DNA from: Krasilnikovia cinnamomea
GTDB lineage: Bacteria > Actinomycetota > Actinomycetes > Mycobacteriales > Micromonosporaceae
Length of the DNA: 64,000 bases
Reading direction: 5' to 3'
Assembly: GCF_004217545.1 (NCBI RefSeq)
Contig: NZ_SHKY01000001.1
Location: 5,270,001-5,334,000 of the forward strand
Shown piece after piece: positions 1-8,128 of the stretch (its first letter is position 1; the number at the start of each line of letters is the position of its first letter). The translations under genes were made by a program, and so were the position numbers. The notes beneath the pieces were generated by a model. It worked only from the letters and a program-made list of their open reading frames with translations. It made no database searches and was not told where the DNA came from.

Positions 1-339
1 CACCCGGAACCGGCGCCGGCCCACGGTCACGATGTCGAACCGGCCGTCCGGCAGCTCGGTGACCTGACGCAGTTCGGCGGTGCAGCCGACGTCGAACAGG
101 TGGGCCGCGGTGACCGGCTCCTCGTCCACGAAGGGTTCGCCATCGTCCTCGACGGACGCCTGCGGGGTCTCCCAGCCACGGCGCAGCGTCACCACGCCGA
201 ACTCCTGCGGTCCGTCGCCGGTGGCCGCCACCAGCTCACGGACCAGCACGCGATACCGCTCCTCGAAGATGTGCAGCGGCAGCACGAGGCCGGGGAAAAG
301 GACCGTGCCCAGCGGAAAGACCGGCAGAATCGTGCCCAC
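1..339 (-). CDS. LON peptidase substrate-binding domain protein (partial, C-terminus outside window)
   Basis: Reading leftward from GTG at 339, 113 codons stay open to the window edge. The N-terminus (VGTILPVFPLGTVLFPG, then LPLHIFEERYR) is the hallmark of the N-terminal LON domain, and a second conserved block near residue 105 (IVTVGRRRFRV) fits the same fold. No ATPase or protease part is visible. In actinobacteria a stand-alone LON-domain protein of about 200-230 residues next to hisD is usual, so I infer that type rather than full Lon. It is divergent from hisD, with about 200 bp between the two starts. Its molecular role is unknown. Confidence 0.85.
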   Translation of the reverse strand, partial: MGTILPVFPLGTVLFPGLVLPLHIFEERYRVLVRELVAATGDGPQEFGVVTLRRGWETPQASVEDDGEPFVDEEPVTAAHLFDVGCTAELRQVTELPDGRFDIVTVGRRRFRV

Positions 340-525
340 GGTGCGAGCGTATCCGCCCGGTGCGGCGACACGCGCGGGCCGGGGGGTGATCTTCGCGGGT
401 CGTCGCCGCAAAAGCCGCGAAGCGTCGGCCGAGCATTCGACGGGGCCGGCCACGGGTCTGCGGTGGCCGTGGCGGGGCGGTCCCACGCCCTGGAATGCCA
501 CCGGTCCCGCGCGTGGCGCCCGGCC

Positions 526-531
526 TAGACT
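526..531 (+). promoter_or_regulatory. Putative -10 box of the his operon, implying a leaderless hisD mRNA
   Basis: TAGACT fits the actinobacterial TANNNT -10 consensus and ends 7 nt before the hisD GTG at 539. There is no Shine-Dalgarno sequence in front of that GTG. Transcription would start at or next to the start codon. No convincing -35 box is seen. This is inference from spacing only. Confidence 0.45.
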
Positions 532-538
532 GGGGTCC

Positions 539-1882
539 GTGTTGAACCGGATTGACCTGCGCGGCTCCCGGCGGGACCCGCGCGGCCTGCTGCCCCGAGC
601 CCAGCTCGACGTCTCCGTCGCGGTGGAGAAGATCCGCCCGGTCGTCGAGGCGGTCCGCGAGCATGGGTTCCCGGCGATCCGGGAGGCCACGGAGCGCTTC
701 GACGGCGTACGCCTGGAGCGGTTGCGGGTGCCCGCTCCCGCGATCGCCGCGGCCGCGGACGGCCTCGACCCGGACGTGCGCGCCGCCCTGCTGGAGGCCA
801 TCGCCCGGGCCCGCAAGGTGCACGCCGACCAGCGCCGTACGGATGTCACCACCCAGGTGGTGCCCGGCGGCACGGTGACCGAACGCTGGGTGCCGGTGTC
901 CCGGGTCGGCCTGTACGTGCCGGGCGGCCTGGCGGTCTACCCGTCGACCGTGGTGATGAACGTCGTCCCCGCCCAGGAGGCGGGCGTCGAGAGCCTGGTG
1001 GTGGCGAGCCCGCCACAGCCGGACAACGGCGGCCTGCCCGACGCCCGGGTGCTGGCGGCTTGCGCGCTGCTCGGCGTCGACGAGGTGTACGCGGTCGGCG
1101 GCGCCCAGGCGGTCGCGATGCTCGGCTACGGCTGCACGGGCGCGGACGAGTCGGACCGCTGCGAGCCGGTGGACGTCATCACCGGGCCGGGCAACATCTG
1201 GGTGACCGCGGCGAAGCGGCTGCTGCGCGGCGTCGTCGGCATCGACGCCGAGGCGGGGCCGACCGAGATCGCGATCCTGGCCGACGACACCGCCGACCCG
1301 GCGCACGTCGCCGCCGACCTGATCAGCCAGGCCGAGCACGACCCGCTCGCGGCCAGCGTCCTGGTCACCGAGTCGACCCCCCTGCTCGACGCGGTCGAGG
1401 CCGAGCTGGGCCGCCAGGTCGCGGCCACCAAGCACGAGGCCCGGGTACGCGAGGCGCTGACCGGCGTGCAGTCCGGCGTGGTGCTGGTCGACGACCTGGA
1501 GCAGGGCCTGCGCGTGGTGGACGCGTACGCGGCGGAGCACCTGGAGATCCAGACCCGGGACGCCCGCACGGTCGCGATGCGGGTCCGCAACGCCGGTGCG
1601 ATCTTCGTCGGGGCGTTCTCGCCCGTGTCGCTGGGCGACTACGCGGCCGGTTCCAACCACGTGCTGCCCACCGGCGGTTGCGCCAGGCACTCCTCGGGGC
1701 TGTCGGTGCAGTCGTTCCTGCGCGGCATCCACGTCGTCGAGTACGACGAGGCGGCGCTGCGCGACGTCGCCGGGCACGTGGTGGCGCTCGCCAACGCGGA
1801 GGACCTGCCCGCGCACGGCGACGCCGTCAAGGCTCGTTTTCAGCCCGACTCTGGGCGGTCGGACGGGAGCGACCGGGCGTGA
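539..1882 (+). CDS. hisD: Histidinol dehydrogenase
   Basis: A 447-residue enzyme catalysing the last two steps of histidine synthesis (L-histidinol to L-histidine, two NAD+). It has the family blocks GPTEIAILAD, the Gln264-x2-His267 zinc-ligand pair in ISQAEHDP, and Glu333-His334 in AEHLEI. Length is normal for the family. The GTG at 539 begins VLNRIDLRGS, the usual actinobacterial N-terminus; the same frame is open back to 80 but that stretch is Arg/Ser-rich and not HisD-like. First gene of the his operon. Its TGA overlaps the hisC GTG by 4 nt, implying translational coupling. Confidence 0.97.
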   Translation: MLNRIDLRGSRRDPRGLLPRAQLDVSVAVEKIRPVVEAVREHGFPAIREATERFDGVRLERLRVPAPAIAAAADGLDPDVRAALLEAIARARKVHADQRRTDVTTQVVPGGTVTERWVPVSRVGLYVPGGLAVYPSTVVMNVVPAQEAGVESLVVASPPQPDNGGLPDARVLAACALLGVDEVYAVGGAQAVAMLGYGCTGADESDRCEPVDVITGPGNIWVTAAKRLLRGVVGIDAEAGPTEIAILADDTADPAHVAADLISQAEHDPLAASVLVTESTPLLDAVEAELGRQVAATKHEARVREALTGVQSGVVLVDDLEQGLRVVDAYAAEHLEIQTRDARTVAMRVRNAGAIFVGAFSPVSLGDYAAGSNHVLPTGGCARHSSGLSVQSFLRGIHVVEYDEAALRDVAGHVVALANAEDLPAHGDAVKARFQPDSGRSDGSDRA

Positions 1883-2967
1883 CCACGATCGATGATCTGC
1901 CGATCCGCGACGACCTGCGGGGCCGCAGCCCGTACGGCGCGCCGCAGCTCGACGTGGCGGTGCGGCTGAACACCAACGAGAACTCGTACCCGGTGCCGGA
2001 CGCGGTGGTGGACGCCATCGCCAAGGCGGTGCAGGCGGAGCTGCGCGACCTGAACCGCTACCCGGACCGCGACGCGGTCGCGTTGCGTACCGACCTGGCC
2101 GCCTACCTGGGCCACGGGCTGAGCGCGGCGCACGTGTGGGCCGCCAACGGCTCCAACGAGGTCCAGCAGCAGCTGCTGCAGGCGTTCGCCGGGCCGGGGC
2201 GCACCGCGCTGGGCTTCGGACCGTCGTACTCGATGCACCCGCTGCTGGCCGCGGGCACCGGCAGCCGCTGGGTCGGCGCGCTGCGCGACCCGGACTTCGG
2301 GCTCACGCCGGAGTCGGCGGTGGCCCAGCTCGCCGAGCACGACCCCGACCTGGTGTTCCTGTGCTCACCGAACAACCCCACGGGCACGGCGCTCGACCCC
2401 GCGGTCGTCGACGCGGTGCTGGCGGAGGCCCGGGGGATGGTGGTGGTGGACGAGGCGTACGCGGAGTTCGCCCGCCCCGGCACCCCCAGCGCGCTGGCCC
2501 TGCTGCCCGGGCACCCGCGCCTGGTGGTCACCCGCACCATGAGCAAGGCGTTCGGGTTCGCCGGTGGCCGGCTCGGCTACCTGGCCGCCGACCCGGCCGT
2601 GGTCGACGCGGTGCAGCTGGTGCGGCTGCCGTACCACCTCTCCGCGCTCACCCAGGCCGCCGCCCGCGCCGCGCTGGCGCACCGCGCGGCACTGCTGGAC
2701 ACGGTCGACGCGATCAAGCAGCAGCGCGACCGGATCGTGGCCACGCTGCGCGGGCGCGGCGTGCGGGTCGCGGACAGCGACGCGAACTTCGTGCTGTTCG
2801 AGGTGGGCGGCGACCAGCAGGCGGCGTGGCGGCGGCTGTTGGAGCACGGGGTGCTCGTCCGCGACGTCGGGCTGCCCGGCTGGCTGCGGGTGACCGCGGG
2901 TACCGAGTCCGAGACCGACGCGTTCCTGTCCGCGATGGACAAGGCTGTGATGGAGACCGAGGCATGA
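1879..2967 (+). CDS. hisC: Histidinol-phosphate aminotransferase
   Basis: A 362-residue fold-type I PLP aminotransferase converting imidazole acetol phosphate plus glutamate to histidinol phosphate. Visible motifs: RLNTNENSYPVP near the N-terminus, the NNPTG substrate-loop motif, VVDEAYAEF (PLP-binding Asp and Tyr), and the Schiff-base lysine Lys223 in TMSKAFGFAGGRLGY. GTG start overlaps the hisD stop (GTGA) and its own stop overlaps the hisB start (ATGA). The glutamate donor links it to gltBD further along the window. Confidence 0.97.
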   Translation: MTTIDDLPIRDDLRGRSPYGAPQLDVAVRLNTNENSYPVPDAVVDAIAKAVQAELRDLNRYPDRDAVALRTDLAAYLGHGLSAAHVWAANGSNEVQQQLLQAFAGPGRTALGFGPSYSMHPLLAAGTGSRWVGALRDPDFGLTPESAVAQLAEHDPDLVFLCSPNNPTGTALDPAVVDAVLAEARGMVVVDEAYAEFARPGTPSALALLPGHPRLVVTRTMSKAFGFAGGRLGYLAADPAVVDAVQLVRLPYHLSALTQAAARAALAHRAALLDTVDAIKQQRDRIVATLRGRGVRVADSDANFVLFEVGGDQQAAWRRLLEHGVLVRDVGLPGWLRVTAGTESETDAFLSAMDKAVMETEA

Positions 2968-3575
2968 GCCGTACCGCCCGCATCGAACGCGTCACCAAGG
3001 AGACCAAGGTCCTCGTCGAGATCGATCTCGACGGCACCGGTCAGGGGGAGCTGAGCACCGGGGTCGGTTTCTACGACCACATGCTCAACCAGCTCGCCAA
3101 GCACGGCGGCTTCGACCTGACCGTACGCACCGAGGGCGATCTGGAGATCGACGCGCATCACACCATGGAGGACACGGCGATCGCGCTGGGCGAGGCGTTC
3201 GCCGCCGCGCTCGGCGACAAGGCCGGGATCCGACGGTACGGCTCGGCCACGATCCCCATGGACGAGGTGCTGTGCCGCGCCGCGGTGGACCTGTCCGGGC
3301 GGCCGTACGTGGTGCACGAGGAGCCGGCGCTCGCCCCGTACATCGGGCCGGTGTACCCGACGAGCATGACCCGGCACATCTTCGAGTCCTTCGGCCACGC
3401 CGCGAGGGTGACCCTGCACGTCAGTGTCCTGCGGGCGGCCCGCGAGGGCGGCCACCCCGACGCCCACCACGTGGTGGAGGCGCAGTTCAAGGCGTTCTCC
3501 CGGGCGCTGCGCGAGGCCGTCGAGATCGACCCGCGCAACGCCGGGGCGCTGCCGTCCACCAAGGGCGTGCTGTGA
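2964..3575 (+). CDS. hisB: Imidazoleglycerol-phosphate dehydratase
   Basis: A 203-residue monofunctional IGP dehydratase, without the N-terminal HAD phosphatase domain of the enterobacterial HisB fusion. The two Mn-binding histidine blocks are clear: AHHTMEDTAIALGEA (His65, His66) and DAHHVVEAQFKAFSRAL near the C-terminus, plus the FDLTVRTEGDLEID stretch. A separate histidinol-phosphatase must therefore be encoded elsewhere. Overlaps hisC by 4 nt and the following small gene by 1 nt. Confidence 0.97.
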   Translation: MSRTARIERVTKETKVLVEIDLDGTGQGELSTGVGFYDHMLNQLAKHGGFDLTVRTEGDLEIDAHHTMEDTAIALGEAFAAALGDKAGIRRYGSATIPMDEVLCRAAVDLSGRPYVVHEEPALAPYIGPVYPTSMTRHIFESFGHAARVTLHVSVLRAAREGGHPDAHHVVEAQFKAFSRALREAVEIDPRNAGALPSTKGVL

Positions 3576-3733
3576 TGGCGATCGCGCTGTTCGCCCTCGC
3601 GGGCATCCTGGTCGGCGGCGTCATCTCGCTGGTACGCCAGGGCGCCACGAAGTTCAGCATCGCCGTCGTCGCCGTGCTGGCGGCGCTGGCCGCCGCGGGT
3701 GGCGTGGCCTGGCTCATCCCGGGGGAGAGCTGA
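3575..3733 (+). CDS. Small two-helix membrane protein in the his operon
   Basis: A 52-residue protein with two hydrophobic segments (about residues 2-20 and 27-47) around a short basic loop (VRQGATK). Its ATG shares one base with the hisB stop and its stop shares one base with the hisH start, so it is translated within the operon. I recognise no domain. Perfect packing between hisB and hisH and good third-position GC support a real gene. Function unknown; no histidine-pathway role is implied by sequence. Confidence 0.75.
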   Translation: MAIALFALAGILVGGVISLVRQGATKFSIAVVAVLAALAAAGGVAWLIPGES

Positions 3734-4377
3734 TGGCCTCCGTGGTGGTGCTCGACTACGGCTCGGGCAATCTGCGCTCCGCCGAGCGGGCGCTGGCCCG
3801 TACCGGGGCCGAGGTGACGGTCACGGCCGACCTGGCGGCCGCCGCGGACGCGGACGGGCTGGTGGTGCCGGGGGTCGGCGCGTACGCGGCGTGCATGGCG
3901 GGCATCGAGGCGCTCGGCGCCGGGCCGGTCATCGCCGAACGGGTCGCCGCCGGGCGCCCGGTCCTGGGCATCTGCGTGGGCATGCAGATCCTCTTCGACT
4001 CCGGCGTCGAGCACGGCGTGGAGACCAAGGGGCTGGGGTTGCTGCCCGGCGCGGTGACCCGGCTGGCCGCGCGGCGGATCCCGCACATGGGCTGGAACAC
4101 GGTCGCCGCCGCCCCGGGTTCCCGGCTGGTCGCGGATGCCGGGCCGGACACCCGCTTCTACTTCGTCCACTCGTACGCGGCCGGTGACCTGGACGCGCTG
4201 CGCGACGTGGGTGCGCTGGTCACCACGGCCGTGCACGACGCGCCGTTCGCGGCGGTCGTCGAGCACGGCGTCCTGTCCGCCGCCCAGTTCCATCCGGAGA
4301 AGTCCGCGGACGCGGGCTTCGCGCTGCTGCGCAACTGGGTGTCGACGCTCGGTTCGCCCGGCGAGCAAGGCCCCTGA
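3733..4377 (+). CDS. hisH: Imidazole glycerol phosphate synthase, glutamine amidotransferase subunit
   Basis: A 214-residue class I glutaminase that supplies ammonia to HisF. Cys81 (GICVGMQIL) and the His187/Glu189 pair (QFHPEKS) form the catalytic triad, and the N-terminal VVVLDYGSGNLRS block is typical. Starts at the last base of the preceding stop codon. With HisF (5841-6602) it forms the IGP synthase heterodimer. In this operon hisH is separated from hisF by three genes. Confidence 0.97.
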   Translation: MASVVVLDYGSGNLRSAERALARTGAEVTVTADLAAAADADGLVVPGVGAYAACMAGIEALGAGPVIAERVAAGRPVLGICVGMQILFDSGVEHGVETKGLGLLPGAVTRLAARRIPHMGWNTVAAAPGSRLVADAGPDTRFYFVHSYAAGDLDALRDVGALVTTAVHDAPFAAVVEHGVLSAAQFHPEKSADAGFALLRNWVSTLGSPGEQGP

Positions 4378-4404
4378 GTGAGTAAGGTCCGTGAGTGAGT
4401 AAGG
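4375..4404 (+). repeat. 17-bp tandem duplication at the hisH/next gene junction
   Basis: TGAGTGAGTAAGG occurs at 4375-4387 and again at 4392-4404, a 17-bp period. The first copy contains the hisH stop and creates a GTG (4378) followed by five sense codons and a TGA that overlaps the true GTG of the next gene at 4395. The duplication therefore makes a tiny re-initiation ORF between hisH and the membrane-protein gene. Confidence 0.7.
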
Positions 4405-4712
4405 AGCGGGCCCGGCGGCGGGCCGCCCGGCTCGCCGTCGCGGAGAAACAGAAGGCCAGCCGGGCGCGCCGGGTGGCCCGACGGCAGCGGCGGCAGGCGG
4501 TGCAGCGCGCCCTCACTCCGCGCCGGCGCGGCACCGGCCGGCTGCACCGGCGCAGCCGCGCCGAACGTACCGGCATCCTGCTGGTGCCCCTGGCCGCCGC
4601 GGTCGCGGTCTGGGTGCTGGTGCCCGGGATCGCGCTCCGCGTGGCCCTGACCGCCCTGATCGTCCTCGTCCTGCCCGCCCTCGTGGTCCTCGTACTCGGG
4701 CGCCGTTCCTAG
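4395..4712 (+). CDS. Basic-N-terminus, two-TM membrane protein
   Basis: 105 residues. The first 60 are extremely Arg/Lys-rich (for example RRVARRQRRQ) and the rest forms two hydrophobic segments (about 62-80 and 82-100) ending GRRS, so it is predicted to sit in the membrane with a positively charged cytoplasmic tail. No family recognised. It lies between hisH and priA, 11 nt before the latter, and is surely co-transcribed. The start GTG at 4395 follows a duplicated copy of the same start region. Confidence 0.7.
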   Translation: MSKERARRRAARLAVAEKQKASRARRVARRQRRQAVQRALTPRRRGTGRLHRRSRAERTGILLVPLAAAVAVWVLVPGIALRVALTALIVLVLPALVVLVLGRRS

Positions 4713-4723
4713 GAGACAACACC

Positions 4724-5449
4724 GTGACCCTGACCCTGCTGCCCGCCGTCGACGTCGCCGACGGCCAGGCCGTCCGCCTCGTGCAGGGCGCCGCCGGCTC
4801 CGAGACCAGCTACGGCGACCCTCTCGACGCGGCGCTGGCCTGGCAGAACGACGGGGCGACCTGGGTGCATCTGGTCGATCTGGACGCCGCGTTCGGCCGT
4901 GGCTCCAACGCCGGGCTGCTGGCCGACGTGGTCGGCCGCCTCGACGTGAACGTGGAGCTGTCCGGCGGCATCCGCGACGACGAGTCGCTGCGCCGGGCGC
5001 TGGCCACGGGCGCCGCCCGGGTCAACATCGGCACGGCCGCCCTGGAGGACCCCGAGTGGTGCGACCGGATCTGCGGCGAGTACGGCGACCGGGTGGCGAT
5101 CGGCCTCGACGTGCGCGGCCGGACGCTGTCCGCGCGGGGCTGGACCCGCGACGGCGGTGACCTGTACGACGTTCTCGCACGGCTCGACAAGGCCGGGGCG
5201 GCCCGTTACGTCGTCACGGACATCACCAAGGACGGCACGATGCGCGGGCCGAACCTCGACCTGCTGCGCGAGGTGTGCGACGCCACGGACGCGCCGGTCA
5301 TCGCCAGTGGCGGGGTGTCCACCCTCGACGACCTGCGCGCCCTGGCCACCCTGGAGCCCATCGGGGTGGAGGGTGTGATCGCCGGCAAGGCCCTGTACGC
5401 GGGGGCGTTCACGGTCCGCGAGGCCCTGACCACCCTGGCCGCCGCATGA
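4724..5449 (+). CDS. priA: Phosphoribosyl isomerase A, predicted dual His/Trp enzyme
   Basis: A 241-residue TIM barrel isomerising ProFAR to PRFAR (HisA reaction). Catalytic Asp10 (LLPAVDV) and Asp166 (VTDITKDGT), Arg18, and the Arg138/Trp140 pair in ARGWTRDGG match actinobacterial PriA, which also isomerises phosphoribosyl-anthranilate (TrpF reaction). No trpF occurs in the trp cluster of this window, consistent with dual use. RBS AGGAGA lies 7 nt before the GTG. The stop overlaps the start of the RidA-like gene by 4 nt (ATGA). Dual function is inferred from family knowledge. Confidence 0.95.
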   Translation: MTLTLLPAVDVADGQAVRLVQGAAGSETSYGDPLDAALAWQNDGATWVHLVDLDAAFGRGSNAGLLADVVGRLDVNVELSGGIRDDESLRRALATGAARVNIGTAALEDPEWCDRICGEYGDRVAIGLDVRGRTLSARGWTRDGGDLYDVLARLDKAGAARYVVTDITKDGTMRGPNLDLLREVCDATDAPVIASGGVSTLDDLRALATLEPIGVEGVIAGKALYAGAFTVREALTTLAAA

Positions 5450-5844
5450 TCGCCCGGTACGGCTCCGGCGGCCGGTGGGAGCAGGCGTACGGGTACTCCC
5501 GCGCGGTGCGCGCCGGGGACCGGGTGGTCACCGCGGGCTGCACCGCCACCGTGGGCGGGGTGGTGCAGTGGGTCGGCGACCCGGGCGCGCAGACGCTCAC
5601 CGCGTTCCGGATCGCGCTGGACGCGCTCGCGGAGGCGGGCGCGTCGATCGAGGACGTGGTCCGCACCCGCATGTACGTCACCGACACCGCGCACGCCGAA
5701 CCGGTGGGGCTGGCGCACGGCGAGTTGTTCGCCGAGGTCCGGCCCGCCACGACGCTCGTGGTGGTGGCGGCGCTGCTGCACCCGGACATGCTGGTCGAGG
5801 TGGAGGTCGAGGCGCTGGCCCGGCCGGAAGGGGAGGCGCCGTGA
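5446..5844 (+). CDS. RidA/YjgF-family protein, lacking the catalytic arginine
   Basis: 132 residues, normal for the family, with the usual layout: VVTAGCTATV, the AFRIALDALAEAGASIEDVVRTRMYVTD helix-strand block, and a C-terminal VEVEVEAL strand. RidA deaminases hydrolyse reactive enamines made by PLP enzymes, using an Arg in a PAR(S/T) motif. Here that motif reads P100-A101-T102-T103, so the key Arg is missing and deaminase activity is doubtful; it fits non-archetypal Rid subfamilies better. Placed between priA and hisF with 4-nt overlaps on both sides, so it is an integral operon member. Confidence 0.9.
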   Translation: MIARYGSGGRWEQAYGYSRAVRAGDRVVTAGCTATVGGVVQWVGDPGAQTLTAFRIALDALAEAGASIEDVVRTRMYVTDTAHAEPVGLAHGELFAEVRPATTLVVVAALLHPDMLVEVEVEALARPEGEAP

Positions 5845-6602
5845 CGGTGGCGGTACGGGTCATTCCCTGCCTCGACGTGGACGCGGGCCGGGTGGTCAAG
5901 GGCGTCAACTTCGTGGACCTGCGGGACGCGGGTGACCCGGTGGAGCTGGCCGCCGCGTACGACGCGCAGGGCGCGGACGAGCTGACGTTCCTCGACGTGA
6001 CCGCCTCCTCCGACGAGCGGGCCACCATGCTCGACGTGGTCCGGCGCACCGCCGAGTCGGTGTTCATCCCGCTCACGGTCGGCGGCGGGGTGCGTTCGGC
6101 GGACAACGTCGACACCCTGCTGCGCGCGGGCGCGGACAAGGTGGGTGTCAACACGGCGGCCATCGCCCGGCCGGAGCTGATCTCCGAGATCGCGGACCGG
6201 TTCGGCAACCAGGTGCTGGTGCTCTCCCTGGACGTGCGGCGCGCGCCGGGCACCGACAGCGGCTGGGAGGTCACCACCCACGGCGGGCGCCGCAGCGCGG
6301 GCCTGGACGCGGTGTGGTGGGCGCGGCGGGTGGCGGAGCTGGGTGCGGGGGAGATCCTGCTCAACTCGATGGACTCCGACGGCACCAAGGCGGGCTTCGA
6401 CCTGGAGCTGATCGCGGCGGTCCGGGCGGTGGTCGACATCCCGGTGATCGCCAGCGGTGGGGCGGGTACGGCCGCACACTTCCCCCCGGCGGTCGCGGCG
6501 GGGGCCGACGCGGTGCTGGCGGCCAGCGTGTTCCACTTCGGAGAGCTCACCATCGGCGAGGTCAAGGACGGCCTGCGGGCCGCGGGCAACCCGGTCCGCT
6601 AG
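5841..6602 (+). CDS. hisF: Imidazole glycerol phosphate synthase, cyclase subunit
   Basis: A 253-residue TIM barrel that joins PRFAR and HisH-derived ammonia to give IGP and AICAR. Catalytic Asp12 (RVIPCLDVDAGRVVKG) and Asp131 (LSLDVRR) are present, as are the phosphate-binding loops TVGGGVRS and ASGGAGTAAHF. GTG start overlaps the RidA-like stop. It is the last gene of this his block: hisI, which often follows directly in actinobacteria, is 27.5 kb away at 34149. Convergent with the MFS gene, 18 bp apart. Confidence 0.97.
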   Translation: MTVAVRVIPCLDVDAGRVVKGVNFVDLRDAGDPVELAAAYDAQGADELTFLDVTASSDERATMLDVVRRTAESVFIPLTVGGGVRSADNVDTLLRAGADKVGVNTAAIARPELISEIADRFGNQVLVLSLDVRRAPGTDSGWEVTTHGGRRSAGLDAVWWARRVAELGAGEILLNSMDSDGTKAGFDLELIAAVRAVVDIPVIASGGAGTAAHFPPAVAAGADAVLAASVFHFGELTIGEVKDGLRAAGNPVR

Positions 6603-6620
6603 CCCGCGGCCCGGCGGCCC

Positions 6621-8051
6621 TCAGCTGCGCCCGGGCGGTGTCGCGCCGTGGCGGCGGGGAAGCCACCCGGCGATCACCGCGCCGACCGCGACGATGGCCG
6701 CTCCCACCAGGACCGCCGGGACCAGACCGTCCACGAAGCTCTGGTGGGTGGCGTAGCCGCCGTACGAGCTGAAGACCGAGGCCAGGGCCGCCACCCCGGC
6801 GGCGACACCCAGCTCGCGGATCGTGTTGTTGGCGCCCGAGGCCACGCCCCGCTGCTGCTCGGTGACGCTGGCCAGGGCCACCGTGCTGATCGGGGCGAAG
6901 GTCAGGCCCATGCCGACGCCGGCCATGACGAAGGCGGCCACCAGGTCGCCGTAGGTGACGGTGGGGGAGGAGGCTAGGCCGATCCAGAGCAGGGCCCCGG
7001 CCAGCAGGACCTGGCCGGCGACGATGAGGTTCCGCGGACCGACGCGGTCGCCGAAGACGCCCGCCAGGGGCGCCACCACCATGGGGGCCATCGTCCACGG
7101 CAGGGTACGCAGCCCGGAGTCCAGCGGGCTCAGGCCCTGCACCACCTGGAAGAACTGGGCGAGCAGGAACACCGCGCCGAACGCGCCGGCCGAGAACGTC
7201 AGCGTGACGATGTTGACCAGGCTGAAGCCTCGGGAGCGGAACAGGCTGAGCGGCAGCATCGGGGTGCGGTTGCGCGCCTGCCAGGCGATGAACAGGGCGA
7301 TCAGGGCGGCGCCGCAGGTCAGCATGGCCAGGACGCGGGCGGAGGTCCAGCCGTGGTCGGGGCCGTCGACCACGCCCCAGACGAGCAGCAGCATGCCGCC
7401 CGCGGAGAGCAGCAGGCCGAGCGGGTCGAGCTTGCGGGCGCCGCCGCGCGACTCGTCGAGGACGGTGACGGCCAGGACCACGGCCACGACGCCGACGGGC
7501 ACGTTGAGCCAGAAGATCCAGTGCCAGTCGAGGCCCTCGACCACGGCGCCGCCGACGACGGGGCCGACCGCGACGCCGAGGCCGCTGATGCCGCCCCAGA
7601 TGCCCACGGCGGCGGTGCGCAGACGGTCGGGGACGGCCTGCGCCAGCAGGGTCAGCGACAGTGGTGCCACGGCGGCCGCGCCGAGGCCCTGCACCGCCCG
7701 GGCCGCGGTCAGCTGCCAGGGGGCGGTGGCCAGGGCGGCGGCGGCCGACGCCAGCGTGAAGACGGCGATGCCCGCCAGAAACATCCGGCGCCGGCCGATG
7801 CGGTCGCCGAGCGCGGCCGCGGTGAGCAGGAACGCGGCGAACGGCAGGGTGTACGCGTTCACGAACCACTGCAGGTCGGTGAGGGACGCGTCCAGCTCGG
7901 TGCGGATGACCGGGAGCGCCGTGCTCACGACCAGGTTGTCGAGCGTGACCATGAAGATCGGAATGCCCACGGCGGCGAGTACGGCGCCCAGCGGTCGGGT
8001 GGCGCGGCGCGCCGCGGGCGGGGCCGGCGGGGGTGCGGTGGTGGTGGTCAT
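6621..8051 (-). CDS. MFS drug efflux transporter, 14-TM (DHA2/EmrB-QacA) type
   Basis: A 476-residue integral membrane protein with about 14 hydrophobic segments. It has the DHA2 N-terminal block FMVTLDNLVVSTALPVI, motif A (GDRIGRRRMF) in the first cytoplasmic loop, and a motif-C-like SGLGVAVGPVVGG in helix 5. Such proteins export hydrophobic or cationic drugs by proton antiport; the substrate cannot be read from sequence. ATG at 8051 has an upstream GGAGA. Divergent from a TetR-family gene at 8129, with two matching palindromes between them, so drug-inducible derepression is likely. Confidence 0.93.
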   Translation of the reverse strand: MTTTTAPPPAPPAARRATRPLGAVLAAVGIPIFMVTLDNLVVSTALPVIRTELDASLTDLQWFVNAYTLPFAAFLLTAAALGDRIGRRRMFLAGIAVFTLASAAAALATAPWQLTAARAVQGLGAAAVAPLSLTLLAQAVPDRLRTAAVGIWGGISGLGVAVGPVVGGAVVEGLDWHWIFWLNVPVGVVAVVLAVTVLDESRGGARKLDPLGLLLSAGGMLLLVWGVVDGPDHGWTSARVLAMLTCGAALIALFIAWQARNRTPMLPLSLFRSRGFSLVNIVTLTFSAGAFGAVFLLAQFFQVVQGLSPLDSGLRTLPWTMAPMVVAPLAGVFGDRVGPRNLIVAGQVLLAGALLWIGLASSPTVTYGDLVAAFVMAGVGMGLTFAPISTVALASVTEQQRGVASGANNTIRELGVAAGVAALASVFSSYGGYATHQSFVDGLVPAVLVGAAIVAVGAVIAGWLPRRHGATPPGRS

Positions 8052-8070
8052 GAGAGTTCTCCGAAAAGTT

Positions 8071-8086
8071 GTTATCCACTGATAAC
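8071..8086. promoter_or_regulatory. TetR-type operator 1 (MFS promoter side)
   Basis: GTTATC-CACT-GATAAC, a perfect 6+4+6 palindrome 20 nt upstream of the MFS start codon. It matches operator 2 in both arms apart from one base. Probable binding site of the TetR protein encoded at 8129. Confidence 0.75.
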
Positions 8087-8104
8087 TACAGGGGGGCCAC
8101 GTTA

Positions 8105-8120
8105 GTTATTGACTGATAAC
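8105..8120. promoter_or_regulatory. TetR-type operator 2 (tetR promoter side)
   Basis: GTTATT-GACT-GATAAC, the same palindrome with one arm mismatch, centred 34 bp from operator 1 and ending 8 nt before the tetR ATG. Binding here would repress the regulator's own gene. Its GATAAC could double as a -10 element, giving a nearly leaderless tetR transcript. Confidence 0.72.
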
Positions 8121-8128
8121 CTGTCAAC

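Noticed and set aside
80..538. N-terminal extension of the hisD frame by 153 codons
   Set aside because: Composition is Ser/Arg-rich, unlike HisD, overlaps the divergent LON-domain gene, and a typical HisD N-terminus begins at 539.
236..1816. 526-codon ORF opposite hisD
   Set aside because: His/Arg/Gly-rich shadow of a GC-rich gene; no family motif. The same holds for the other long opposite-strand ORFs across gltB, the his, trp and ABC genes.
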